From Diabrotica undecimpunctata (lineage: Eukaryota; Arthropoda; Insecta; Coleoptera; Chrysomelidae): a stretch of DNA of 64,000 bases. The notes beneath the pieces were generated by a model that was given only the letters and a program-made list of their open reading frames with translations, did no database searches and was not told the origin of the DNA. A program made the translations under genes and the position numbers. Below, in pieces: positions 11,890 through 23,689 of the stretch (the stretch's first letter is position 1; each line of letters opens with the position of its first letter). The stretch spans positions 2,666,001 through 2,730,000 of the forward strand of contig NC_092807.1 of assembly GCF_040954645.1 (NCBI RefSeq), in the 5' to 3' direction.

Positions 11890-14560
11890 TGTGTTTTTAC
11901 TTTTTACGATGTCGTTTGTTCCTCCATATATCTTTGGCGTCGGTTAACTTCTAAGATAATGTTAAATAACGTTATGGACAGTAGATCTCCTTGTCTTAAT
12001 CCCTCCTTTACTCTAAGAGACTTTGATAAACTTCCTTTCAGGATCACTTTATTTGATGTTTTTTTGAAGGTAATTTCCACTAACTTAATAATTTGTACGT
12101 GTTTTTAACATATGCATCGTCTCGTATAGTTTTAAACTGTCGATTGGGTCGCACGCCTGCTTAAAGTCTATAAAGAAGATGTCCAAATCTATATTTTGTT
12201 CGTAGCTGTTATGCAATATTTGTTTCATCGTGAAAATATGATCAATTGTAGATCTGGTTCTTCTAAACCCCTGATATTCGCCTATATTTTGGATTTATAG
12301 TCTGTTAGTCGGTTTCTTATTAATAAATCCAATATCTTATATGTTACTCTAATAGAGGAATTCCTCTATGATGGTATAGGCTTTTATCTTCCTTTTTGTA
12401 GACCGGGAATATGGATGCATTTTTCAGCCTTGTGCCATTTTCTATCTTCTCTCTTTTTCTTCTTCCAGGGGGCTTCCATCTGTGAAGCTTTTGGGGCCAA
12501 CGTTCGTCAGGAATTCTCAATAGGTGTCCAAACCCTTTTACACCTTATAGGTGTCCAAAACTTTTCATACCTTTTGTTTTTATTCTATAAATGACCATTT
12601 CTATAGCATTCATGTTATTTCTTATAGATTCGTTGGCCTTTCTTTCTAGCCTTGATGTTCTAGCACTTCTCAAATAATCCATTTCAACAGTCTTCTCTTC
12701 AGGTCTGCATTAATTGTTTATACTTCAGAGTCATAACAAAGAACTGATTCAACCATGGTTTGCCCTATTGTTTTTTTGTTCCTTTTAGAAATGTTGCGAT
12801 CCCACCATAAGGAGTTCAGACATCCTACAATTTTCCCTGATTAATTCGTGTTTAATTTCGGTTTCTCCCAAGCTGTTCTTATCAGTGAGTGCACCTAAAT
12901 ATTTAAATTTTTTCACTTGTTTAATTTACACGTCCTCGTATATCAACACTTCAAACCTTGCATCTGAATTGATAACTAAATATTCTGTTTTCTTTATGCT
13001 GACTTGTAACTCCCATTTTACATATTCTCTGTATAGACGCTTTATCATAAATTCTACATCATAAAAATCTTGAGCTAATTAGATGTCCTACATCATCTTA
13101 TATTTTTCCATTTATTATCTTTCCCAACAATCTCCTGAAATTAGGTATAACACTTAATCCTCTGTAGCAGTTAGTGGTTTTCCATTCAGATGGTACTTTA
13201 ATTTAATGGCAGCATTGATTCATTAGAAAAGTTATTCGTTTTATTAGAACTGGACCTCCTGCTTTAAGTAAGTGTACAGCTATATTGCCAGGTCCTAGAG
13301 ATCGCCCATTTTTCATTTTAATTAACGCAGTACGGACCTCGTTGTTAGAAGTATTAATGTAACTATTTGTTTGTCTCTCCATACTGTATTCCACTCCCAT
13401 ATATTCCAATCTGGACTCTTGGAGTAAATTTTTATAGTGATTTTCCCACTTTTCTATAGGAATTAAGTTGCTTAAGGAGTTATAGGTGTTTCCCTTTAGA
13501 GTAGTGATAGTTCCCCATGCTTCCGTAGTCTGAGAACCACTAATTAAATTTTCAACTTGGACATATTTTTGTTTGTTTTTTGCTTCTTTTATTTGATTGC
13601 GTACTTCTCCGTTTTTCCTTTGATATATTGCTAGATGTTTTATTTGTTACCCATTTCTTATATATTTTGTTTTTTTTTATGTCATCCATGGTGGTTCGTG
13701 GTGTTTTTTATCGTGGTCCTCTGTTCCTAATACTTCATAAGCAATTTTTTTTATTATCGTTTTGAGGTTGTTGTATTCTTGTTCTACATCCATATTTCTT
13801 TCCATCTCATTTAGTTCCTTTTCTAATCTAGATTGAAAAAGATGTTTAATACTTGGTTGGAATAAAAGGTGTAATTTATATCTCTTCGTTTTGTACTGTG
13901 TAGTATAGTTTCTCTCACTTTCGGTGTTCTGTGTGTAGTATTGTTTAAAGGGGCACAAAATATTGGCTAAAAGAAAGTAGTGATCTGTCCTACAGTTAGA
14001 TCCTCTTTTTAAAGAAAGGGGTTTTCTCATATTTCTAAATTCTTTTTATTACGTTAATTAGTCGTTTGAGTCATAGCTGTCCACCTTCTTAAATATTTCT
14101 GCTGTGATGTCGTTTTCTTCTGGACTCTTCTGGACTTTATTTTTCATCTGCTTTATTATTTCTTCTATCTCCTGATCTAATGGTTCATTTATTTGTTTTG
14201 CTCCAGTTCGGTACCAATAGCTTTATTGACCTCTTGGTAAAAATTCTTAATCTCTTCGTTTATGATATATGATTTTCCATATTTTTTAACTTCATTTCTC
14301 AGTATTTTCGTTTCTTTTTTCTGCAGATCTGTTTTGATTTTTTCTTTGCTGCTTTATAACTCTTCCTCGTTTCTGTTGTATTTAGTATATTCATTTGTAT
14401 TTTAGCTTCTAATTCCCTTTTAGCTCTTCTCTTTTACATTCTGTATTAAACCAATCTTTACTATTTGCTTTGTTTATTTTTCCTAGTATGTTTTTTTTTC
14501 TTTCCTTTTTCTTTCGTTATTATCTTCTCTATTTGTATCCATTCTTGGTCAGTATCTATC
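11890..14560 (-). mobile_element. mosaic of at least three decayed RTE-type LINE fragments
   Basis: All pieces read on the minus strand. At 14560-14050 is a linker and RT start (KDWFNTECKRE, QMKNK, ENDITAEIFKK). At 14030-12440 is another copy: the endonuclease end (RGSNCRTDHYFLLANIL near 14010), RT start (ALIKMKNGRSLGPGNIAVHLLK in 13409-13203), then after a palm deletion KKTEYLVINSD and VKKFKYLGALTDK near 12880-12990, and a GRRKREK C-terminus near 12460. At about 12435-11890 is a third RT part (IFPVYKKEDK, YRGIPLLE-like, IFFIDFKQACD, LRQGDLLS-like near 11985). Many stops and joins make this an old graveyard. Exact junctions are uncertain. Confidence 0.65.
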
Positions 14561-15173
14561 TAACGCTTGGTTGCATTTAGTTTTGGCTTAGATACTAAGA
14601 TATGTAGTTGCTGCGATCTGTAGAAACAGAGATCTAAACATTGGACTACGTATTTATAATTCAAAAAGGAATCTATAACGATTAACCCACAACCTTTATC
14701 AATTTACATAAACAATTTAGTCTTAATCGTTGCCAAAACATTGGAAACATCCATTACGTTGCGACATTGAAACGAAACAGTACAATAATTCAAAAATTAA
14801 TTGGTGTAATATTATTAAATAAAGATAAAATTAATATTTAACAATATATAAACAACGCAATTTTTGCAATCTAATTATCGTTGATCCAACAACGACTTTG
14901 ACTTCAATCAATGTTTATTTAATTAATTATTTAATGTGATGAAATTATAACAAAATTACTTACTTGTTTTCCTGGTAATTTCATTAGAATTGCGGATCAC
15001 TGATTAGGAAATTAATCGAGGAAAATGTTATTTTTGGATCATTCTACAAAATATCTTTATTAATCTTTTTTTTTAATACTTACTTTAAAATCATTTATAC
15101 AGATTCTTTGTGACTAGTTTAATTTCATTTCAATTCTATTTTTTATTTTTCCATAGTCTACTATCGCTATATA
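14561..15173. other. AT-rich spacer
   Basis: No gene seen. It ends at the TA dinucleotide (15172-15173) that may be the target site of the next element. Confidence 0.45.
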
Positions 15174-16090
15174 GGGGAAAGTAGCCAACATTGTACCGGC
15201 GCCAATATTGTACCACTGCTCTATTTATCCTTTATGAGAAAGCCAGAGCACTCTTATGCCTTTTAGTGGAACTAGTTACTACCTAGAGTTGGATCTATTT
15301 AGGTGTATAAAACTGAGTTTCCTTTGCCGGACCATTTTTAGGTTAGGAATCGTAATTTATTTATATAAAGTACAAGTTTCCCATATTGTAACACGCCTAG
15401 TTCCTTATATTGTACTGACACCGTCCGTGTGTGTTTTATATGCCCAAAGGAAAAGATGGAACTTGGAATGTGGACATGAGCCGGGCTCTTCACACATTTC
15501 ATAATGGAGACATGAGATTAAATGAACGCTGAATATGGAGTCCCTAAGCCTACTGGGATCAATGTCAAGGCAAATGAAGAAATGAAAGCTTCTGGCCGAG
15601 GCAGTGTGTTACCAACAGCTGTGGAGAAGGAGCTAGTTGATCACATTTTTAACTTGGAGACGTTGATATTTGGCCTCACGATCAGTGATGTTTGACGGCT
15701 TGCATTTCAAATAATCGAGAAAAATCAAATACCACATAATTTTAATAAATAATCTCAAATGGCAGGAAAGAAGTGGTTTTATGCTTTCGAAGTTCGTTAT
15801 AAGGACATAATCTCACTGAGAAAAACTCAAGCAACGTCCATGATGCGCGCAAAAGGATTCAATAAAAGGAATGTTTAAGTCTTTTTTGACCTTCTGCAAA
15901 ATTGTTGATAAAATGATGGGTGTAAACAACAGGTTTCTGTACTGTACAGGCTACATGACTACTGATCGCTTTTGTAAAATGGCTCCAGCATTCTATTGAT
16001 TCTGTAAACCCAACAGTAAAAAAAAAGTTATTTTTGTAGAGGATCGTACTCCAAGAATCTTGAAGCAATTTTACGTGCTAGAGAGCACTT
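15174..16090 (+). mobile_element. pogo-like (CENP-B/Tigger-type) DNA transposon remnant 1
   Basis: The left end appears to be TA followed by GGGGAAAGTAGCC at 15174. Four subterminal repeats of the form YATTGTAMC lie between 15189 and 15417. From about 15450 the plus strand translates, across shifts, into parts of a pogo-group transposase: an N-terminal helix-turn-helix region (RLNE.., YGVPKPTG-like), VEKELVDHIFNLE, and then MAGKKWFYAFEVRYKDIISLRK..MMRAKGFNKRNV (15756-15876). The last is the CENP-B-type DNA-binding signature AGxxWxxxFxxR, here with the terminal R preceded by V. A FFDLL and TTD stretch follows near 15880-15970. Catalytic Asp residues were not found. A second pogo-like element ending in GGGGAAAC lies at 40985-43854. 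Confidence 0.6.
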
Positions 16091-16549
16091 TATAATATTG
16101 CTACAATTGCCTGGGCATACGACCAATCGCGTGCAGCCTTTGGATAGTTAATTCTTTAAGCTTAAATTTCTTCGTAGTAGAAACTTGTATATTGTTTTTG
16201 TTATTATCACATTAGTCATTACCACATTATAGCCGGAGTGCATATGCCTGTTACTAGCACAGTGGCATATCAGTACCTAGCAAGCTCCAGCTACTGTCCC
16301 GAAAAGTACGTTAACTGGCATGATAGTTCCTGACATGTTAGCTAATCGCAAAGAATTTGATTTTTCTTGCTAGTAGGATGCTGTGAGATGCAAGGCGCAT
16401 GCGTGGGGAGTATCACTGGCATGTGTAAACGCGCGCTACCGTTACGGGCATGCCAGCAGCTAGCAGAGAATTATCAGATTTGTTCTGTTGGTGATAAAAA
16501 TGAATCGTTTGATTTGTAAACTTGTTAATTTAAAAAATGTTTCGTTAAG

Positions 16550-17977
16550 ACGATGAAGAAACCATCAAATTTATTGCTATATAATAGAGAATTGGAGTGT
16601 CTTTTGAATTCTGAATCATCTCTATATAAAATTAAAATAGCCCGTGACAATCTTCTTCTTCTTCTTTTGGCATCATAACCCTGGATGGGTCTTTGCCTGT
16701 CTGGCTATGTCCTTCCATTCGGATCTCTCTTGTGCCCTTCTTCTCCATTGTCTTATGTTCATTGTTTTCAGGTCGTCGTCCACGTCATCCAACCATCTCG
16801 TTCTGGGTCTTCCTCTTTTTTGCCTTCCTATGGGCTTCCATTGTAACATTTTCTTTGTTGTTTTTGCATCGTTTTGTCTCTGCACATGTCCCAGCCATGA
16901 CAGTCTTTGACTTTTCACAAATCTTACAATGTCATAACCTTCATTTAACTCATTAACCTCGTCGTTTCTCCTGATTCTCCATGTGCCATCTTCCTCTTGT
17001 AGGAAGTTGGGCTTCATCTTTTTTCGTCATTACCCAAGTTTCACATCCATAGGTTACTACGGGTCTAATCAGTGTTCTGTAGATAGTCATTTTGGTTCTT
17101 TTGTCTAATAATTTCGATGTCATCAATCTTTTATTAGCATAGTATCTACGATTCCCGCTGGAAATACGTGCATTAATTTCGCTACTTACGGAGTTCTTCT
17201 GGTTGATTTCTGTGCCGAGATATGCAAAGGCATCCACTCGTTCGATAGTATAGTTGTCTATTGTGATATTATTTTCATTGTCAGTTATTCTTTTGACTGT
17301 CATATACTTCGTTTTTGCTTCGTTTATTTTGAGACCTCTTTTTCTTGCTTCAGGATCAATTTGTTTGAACACTTCCATTAGTCGTGGCTTATTCCTACTA
17401 ATGATGGCTACATCGTCTGCATATGCAGTAATTTGTACTGATTTGGTGTTTATATGGCCGGTTATATTGGTTTTTCTGATGACTGCCTCAAGAACTAGGT
17501 TGAATAGCATGGTTGATAGGGCATCTCCCTGTCTTACTCCCATGTTGATGTTAAACAGGGGAGTCAGTTCTCCATCTACTCTGACTGCGGCTTTTGAACC
17601 CTGCAACGTCATTTTTATGAGGCTGATGTATTTCTTAGGTATACCTAGATTACAAAGGTCTTCCAGCATTCTGTCTCTTTTCACACTATCAAAAGCTTGG
17701 TTATAGTCTATATACATATTATATAGGTCTATGTCGTATTCATAAGCTTTTTCTTGTATCGTTCTTAGTATGAATATGTTATCTGTAGTGGCTCTATTTG
17801 GTTTAAATCCATTTTGATAATCACCAATTATACAATCGGCCGTGACAATGATTACACAAAAATTCAAGAGGAAATGGATAAAGGTATTACTATAATGGAG
17901 ATAAAGGCCAAAATAAAAAAATGCTCCAAGATTTTTTCGCCTACCAATCCAATTGTTCATCCAAATTTTTCTATTTT
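16550..17977 (+). pseudogene. MADF-domain gene of the Harbinger element, interrupted
   Basis: Codons 16550-16651 and 17850-17977 read together as a MADF DNA-binding domain. Seen are ETIKFI, LYNRELECLLNSES, YKIKIARDNDYTKIQEEM and ITIMEIKAKIKK. The usual pattern is a helix, LWxxxxxxYxxR, then IAxEM and VKxKIKNL. The two parts are separated by the 1.2-kb RTE copy and one copy of its 10-bp target repeat. A one-base shift lies near 16575, between KFI and LY. A stop follows shortly after the domain, where the internal deletion joins the opposite-strand transposase. It would have bound transposon ends. It is not functional now. Confidence 0.62.
16652..17839 (-). mobile_element. RTE LINE, lineage B, 5'-truncated (copy 1)
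   Basis: The minus-strand frame is open from the truncation at 17839 to about 17010. It reads GDYQNGFKPNRATTDNIF, MYIDYNQAFDSVKRD, LTPLFNINMGVRQGDALSTMLFNLVLE, ITAYADDVAIISRNK (catalytic YADD), FAYLGTEINQK, TYGCETWVMTKKDEAQL. After a short shift it continues in frame 17017-16673 with WLGHVQRQNDAK, RGRPRTRWLDDVDDDL and IRQWRRRAQERSEWKDIARQAKTHPGL. A GAA-rich tail ends at 16652. CCGTGACAAT at 16642-16651 and 17840-17849 is a perfect 10-bp target-site duplication. The reading frame that extends to 18071 takes its first part from the host Harbinger element. A near-identical copy lies at 26305-27134. Confidence 0.92.
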
Positions 17978-18071
17978 TTGAGTTCCGCTTCGGATTCATT
18001 ATTAAATTTCTAACAATATCTGTGGTCATCAGCAATATTTGCTTATTGAATTTATTGCGAATGCCTTCCAT
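17880..18071 (-). pseudogene. PIF/Harbinger transposase, N-terminal fragment
   Basis: From the ATG at 18071 the minus strand reads MEGIRNKFNK, then NRKIWMNNWIGRRKNLGAF. This matches the N-terminal signature of PIF/Harbinger (DDE_Tnp_4) transposases, RRxWVRPWIxRRxxxGAF. Beyond LGAF the frame runs into DNA of the plus-strand MADF domain and then the RTE insertion, so the DDE domain is absent. Seen: the motif and the break. Inferred: it is one end of an internally deleted element. Confidence 0.6.
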
Positions 18072-18347
18072 GGATCCCCTTTTTTTGTTGGAAACTTAAA
18101 AACTTTTAATTACAAAACAAGTACTTTAGTTTCAGATGAAAACCACTCACTTGTTTACTAGCACTGGCATGTGTAAAAATCTACCTTGCTTTTTCGCCTT
18201 GCCAATATAGGCAAGCGAGCTACAGGCATGCCAATTACTAGCAAATGTGTTTTGTGCTTGCCAGTTACTGGCCTATGCCAGCAACTGGCATGCCAGCTAC
18301 TTTCCCTAATTACAGCAGCTAATTTACTGACATGTATGTACCCGGCT

Positions 18348-19294
18348 TATTACTCGTACTAGCATGATTACTACTCTATTTGGGTTATAAATTTTTTTTA
18401 TCTAATCTGTTTTTTGTATATTATAATTCTTGTCCTTTTGCTTCTTTTTTTTTATTAGTTGTTCTTTAGTTTGACTTACATCTTTTATTTTCTATATTTT
18501 TTTATTTTACATTATATTTTTTTGTATTCTTTACCAACATTCAAAATAAATGTATTTTCAACTGAAATTGTACAGGAAAGGTGATTAAAAATACTTATGA
18601 TTGACTAATACAGTCTTCTTTTATTATTTCTACCTATGACAAGAATCCATAGTTCACGCATCTTAAAAAATCAAAATTTTAAAGCAATTCATTCAAATGC
18701 TAAAATTTTTATCTCCAAAAAAGCTTTCTACAACAAAAGATCTCAAAAAGCGGCATTAAAATTTGTATCAAATAAAGCCTGAATAAAGAGCAACGTATGA
18801 ACAAAAGTGAGCACACTATCAAAAATCATTCTGGGACTTTTATATAGGCGTCAAACCGTCTGATTCTGAAAGGAACCCATTCATTTATATCAGGGGGTGT
18901 ATTTATCATATAATAATATAGCGAAAGTTGCACAAAGAATGACACATTTTTCGTCTGACAACTGCTCCACCTTTAGTACAATAATCGGTGAAGTTATAGA
19001 GGATCTCTTAATTGAGTTGACATTTCTGCTGTCCTCGATTTTTGTATAGTCTAAGTGTCGCATTCATAAAATAGTAGAGAAACAAATATTGTGTATAAAG
19101 TATGTTTTATATACGTACAACTAGCTTCGTGTTCTTTCTCTATAGCAAGTTGCAATATATTTGATTTTATTTACAACAGGTGGAATGACAGGTTTTACAA
19201 ATATGTCATTTTGAGAACGATGTCTTTACTTTATTTTTTGATGTGTTCTATTGTTGTTTTTCCACTCCACTGCTTTAAATTTTTCAACTAGGAA
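18348..19294. other. AT-rich spacer with a short dispersed repeat
   Basis: No gene seen. 18541-18570 is the near-identical reverse complement of 7379-7407. Confidence 0.45.
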
Positions 19295-19470
19295 GTGATT
19301 CGTCTCCTCAATGATCTTTTCCTTCCACTTTTCCCTGTGTAACCAATCGCATCAACTTATAGTTTTTATTTCTTAGTATGTAACCAAAGTAGCTCGTTTT
19401 TTTATTGTGTTGAGTATTTCTTTTTTCTTTTTTTTTATCTTTCTTAAGCTTATTTATAGTTGCGTATTAA
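19295..19470 (-). mobile_element. RTE lineage A-like 3' fragment, decayed
   Basis: The minus strand near 19400-19300 gives SYFGYILRNKNYKLMRLVTQGKVEGK in pieces. This is comparable to LEYLGHVMRNEKYxLLQLILQGKIxGK of lineage A. Nothing else survives. Confidence 0.4.
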
Positions 19471-20049
19471 CAAGTAGCGTGCCCAGTGCTAGAAAAAACC
19501 GGCCGTAGGAGATAGATTTAAAGCATTGATAGCTTCATATTTATGATAAAATTTGTGAAAGGATGACTTGGTTGCAAACCACTGAATCATACATCACTTT
19601 GATTGCACCCTTCAATTATTTAAAATCTTAACGTTTTTTAGAGGTACGAGTAACTATTGCCAGTGGTAAAAAGCGAAAGGGATATATTTTCATACGTATT
19701 TATGACGTGTTTATCATGATTTCTCTTCAGATTTAGCCATACGGCTCACACTCGTCTTAAAGGGAAAATTCACTCATCCCAGATACCTAAGGTATCAAAA
19801 AGATTAAGCTCTAGTGGAGTTCTTTATTGAGCTTTAGATGACTATGTATGATGAAGTATGGCCACATTTTTTTATGTTTTTTAGGAAGTTCTTTTAAATA
19901 ACTCCAGCAGTAAAGAGAATAAATTATTGTTAGGTATTACTAAATCAATTTAGTGTTATTTGTCTCGTTAATTTATTAAATAGTATGATATCTGATCGAT
20001 TATGTACTACTGTTTGGCCTGTGATCACAGTGCGTTTTCAGCAATTCAG
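19471..20049. other. unassigned sequence
   Basis: No gene recognised. Confidence 0.4.
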
Positions 20050-22637
20050 CTTGTAGTTGTCATTTTCAAGAATACTCTCAGGAAAGTATTGTATTCCTTA
20101 TATTCAATTGCATGCCTGGCAGAAGTTGTTGGATAGCTTCTTGGGCTCGATATTTATGTCGGTATTTGTCGTTTTGGACCTAGGAGTCTTTAACAATATA
20201 TTTTGGGTAATTTTTGGTTGGAATATCCTGATCTTAAATGGCCACTAAGAAGCTTTCTTCTTTTCCCAGAGAGAACATCTTTCCCAATCTCGACCAATTG
20301 TTTGATGCCGTATCGTCTACATAGTCTTGTCCGACTCTATTTAGATATCGCCCTTGCAGAGGTTTACCGATCCAGGTGCGTATTTTTTCCTCATTACAAA
20401 GGTTCTTCAAATTCTTGTTCCCTCAATTTAAGTATATCTACAATTCTAAAAAATATTTTCATTGGCCATCTTTGGGTATGACATCTGCAACTACTTTTGG
20501 AACATTTCTCATCTAGTGAGTCGACTCCTTCTTTGGTCGTATTGTAGAACGATACAATTTCTGGCTTGTTAGTTTGCGAATCAGTGTCTTTACAATGGTG
20601 CATTGAGGATATAAGAATTGTAGCTTTTCGTTTTTTTCTGCATATGACAGCAATGTCATGGGTGCTTCCTATCTCCCTCTTTTTATTCGGTAGAAAAGAA
20701 GGAGGAATTTACTTTTTATTTTTTTTTTCGTGGTTCCTACGTAAGTCAAACCATTGTTCCTTAGAAGTTGCACTAACTCAATCGATAAAAACCAATTATC
20801 TGCGGTGACATTTCGGTTTGTTTTGAACAATAGATAAGAAAGTCGTAAAACAGATTAAGTTGGCTTCGAAAGTTTTTTTTTTACCTTCTGATAGTACACG
20901 CGCATCAGAGCCATTGTTACAGTATATATAGCTATTGTACAAATAACCATTCTTGGCATATGTGAGACACATCAATTTGAGCCCATATTTGTCGGGTTTG
21001 TTCGGCATAAACATTTTTAATTTACATCTGCCCCAAAAATTAACTAGCATCTCATCGACACATACAGTCTGGCCAACTAAATATACGTTTTGGCATTTTA
21101 TTAGAAACTTGTTAAATATTTTTGATATTGGAGCAGTTGGATCAGCTGTTGACGCTGTTTTCGGTCGTTGGGATTATCAAAACAAAGACATGCTAACAGG
21201 ACCGCAAACCGATCTTTACTCATAACACACCGAAAATGTCTCTTCGGGTACCTTCCGTAGCAAAAATATTGCGAATACACTTATGATTTGAGTTGAAAAC
21301 GGAACTGGGCGAAGATAAAGGTGTGTCTGTCCTTACACCTTGTTCTGATGCCTTTGTTTCAAGCTCCAGTCATAGCTCGTTGGTTTTCTCCCTTGGAGAA
21401 TAAGTTTTGTCCTTAGGGAAATAAATTCACTTTTCTATACTTTTTAAAGGACCACCCAGGAAACTAGGACAAATGAAAGTTTCGCAAGGAACGTTTTAAC
21501 AAGTCTATTTAAACAATTACCACAACGTATTTTGGAAGCCGATAACTTGCTTACGATAGCTGATTTATGGAATTTGGTCGTCTTGAATTTATGTGCAAAA
21601 AAACTAAATAACTTGTCGGTGATACAATATTGACACGAACTGAGTAAAATTATTAATACTCCGACTGTGTTAAACCTTCTGAAGTGCAGCTAGCGCGAAC
21701 AAGAGCTTCGAGCTGATCCAATGCTGAATTCGAACTGATGTCAACTTGCCGCTCATAACGGTTTCTCAAAATTAATAAATCGCCCCCCTGACCCTCGACG
21801 TATATAAAGGATATGTTTACATTTAAATTACCTTCAACTCTCCTTTCATTGGTAAAACTACCTGAGAAGGGGGTGAAATCCATGTCACGAATTTCACTTC
21901 TATTTCCAGGTCTTTTGTATTTTTCCCGATAGCTCCAGATTTTAGCGTTGGTCCAGTGAATAATTTGCTTAATCATCTTTGTAGAAAATAGTAAATTCCA
22001 AACATTTAAATGGTGCACGAGCAAAATTCTTTAGGCCAAAAAGTTGTATAACTATATAATATTTCAAAGTTCTCCCTCGTGTAGGTACAACTTCTGTGCC
22101 GCCCATTTAAAACGATTTTTGCTGAAAATATTACTTCAATTATATGAGTCATCTTCCTCAATATTTTCGTCTTCGTCGCTCTCTTTCGATATTTCCGATG
22201 TTGTATCATGCTCACTTTCGATAGCACAATCATATTTTGCATTCTCTATTTCACTTCCATTAATATCACATTCTTCATACCATTTCGTAACTGTTTTTTC
22301 ATAATTATCATCCATAAAATGCATACTCTTTGAGGAATGTGCTTTATTACTCATTTTGACCACTTTTGACTATCGCAACGTAACAGTAAACAAATAATCC
22401 ACGTCTAATAGGTGCTCTTATACTGATCGCTGATCTCACAGATTACGCCTAATTTTTATTGTCGGATAATTTCGGTTCAGTTCGGGAGATCTATTTTTAA
22501 TATTTACTAAATACGTTTATTTTAATGCTATTTGAGAGAATATTAAAGGAAAATTAAATATATTATTAATTACGCTAGATATTATTTTTAAAAACAGCCG
22601 TAGTCTGGTAGACTACGCGTCAGGACTTAAGAGTTAA
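20050..22637 (-). mobile_element. piggyBac-like transposon, decayed (copy 2)
   Basis: Minus strand, N- to C-terminus. The frame 22363-22136 has an acidic N-terminal region (DDNYEKTVTKWYEECD, ESEHDTTSE). Next come VWNLLFSTKMIKQIIHWTNAK near 22000-21930, FATEGTRRDIFG near 21255-21220, and DEMLV-like FWGRCKLKMFMPNKPDKYGLKLMCLT (21050-20950), the conserved block after the second catalytic Asp. Then KPEIVSFYNTTKEGVDSLDEKC and RCHTQRWPMKIFFRIVDI (20560-20430) match the GVDxxD...RWP block with the C-terminal catalytic Asp. Stops and shifts are frequent, and 21650-21870 carries an open stretch that does not look like piggyBac. The right end is TTAAGAG plus TTAA (22634-22637), like copy 1. The left end is not clear. 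Confidence 0.78.
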
Positions 22638-23689
22638 CCCCAAATTCGATAGGTCCCACTGGCATTATTAAAATCTAGTTCGTATTACAACAAAATGAAC
22701 AATCCTAGTATATGTTGTGTTATCGTTTAAATGTGAATAAATACTCTCAAGTCCAACGACACATTTTCATAATAAGGAACATTTTATCTGAAATTAACGA
22801 CCATTTTATTGCCCCAATCGCCAGAAACCCTTCTTCCTCCTCATTCCGACTGCCTCCTTAAAATTTATTAGCCCATAAAGAGTAATATGTCAAGTAATCA
22901 GCAATTTTTGTAGATAACGGCCGTCTTATCAGCAATTAGACCACCCGTAGCATATGTTTACACGCTTTTAAAGGCAATTATTTGATGTAAATACTATTTC
23001 GATTTTTCTTAAATTAGTGTCACTGGGTTCAACTTAATTTTAGATAATTGTGATTTATTATGATTAGCGAAGATATGGTCGCAATTAATTGTGTCAATTC
23101 TGTCATAAACAATCTGTTTTATTATTTTTTTACGTATTGAAATGGCTTCGAATCGAAAATAATTGGAAATTATGATGAAATTTCACTTTATCGACTCGAT
23201 TTTGTTAGTTTATGTTGTTTATGCTCGTAATTGCTGGTTAACTATTCAATTGACTGTTTCTGGATTGATATTTGTTGATAATAAGGAATGGAAATCAAAA
23301 GATTGTATTGGTGTTTAAGTCAAACAGTTCTGTATTTTTTATAGATTCTTCAACCTATAAAACACCGATATCTTAGCTCTACGAGAGACTAAGACAAAAA
23401 TAAAAGTAAGGATAGGGTTTAAGGAATACATGTTTATATAGTAGAGTAGCAAAAGAGGAAAGGAAAGAAGAAATATCCATTCATCCATCCTATGACTCTA
23501 CAGACCCATACAGGGTCTGGCCTCCCCCCTCAACCCTCTCCTCCATTCGTTACGATATGTACGATCTAATACAAAGAAGATTTGTCTTAAACATCTGAGG
23601 ACAAATTGCATGAGAGTAACAAGGAAGTGCTAAAAAAAGTGCAAGCAGAAGATTTGGAAGAGAGAATGAATGAATTGTAGTGAACGCAG
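22638..23689. other. non-repetitive-looking island and AT-rich flank
   Basis: No reading frame. 22640-23100 has mixed composition, TAATTA-type motifs and no transposon match that I recognise; see findings. Confidence 0.4.

Larger units (their letters stand above)
16231..18347. mobile_element. PIF/Harbinger-like transposon 1, internally deleted, split by an RTE copy
   Basis: Imperfect terminal repeats begin AGCCGG at 16231 and end CCGGCT at 18347, with TAT outside each end. Superfamily members usually duplicate TWA, so the ends are tentative. Subterminal regions on both sides carry repeats of the CTGGCATGYC / GCCAGTTACTGG type. Inside are a plus-strand MADF domain and a minus-strand start of a Harbinger transposase. 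They run toward each other and meet near 17910-17930, so the middle, with both C-termini, has been lost. An RTE lineage B copy (16652-17839) sits inside the MADF sequence. Harbinger elements typically carry a transposase plus a Myb/MADF-like DNA-binding partner; this retains the N-terminus of each. Confidence 0.65.
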
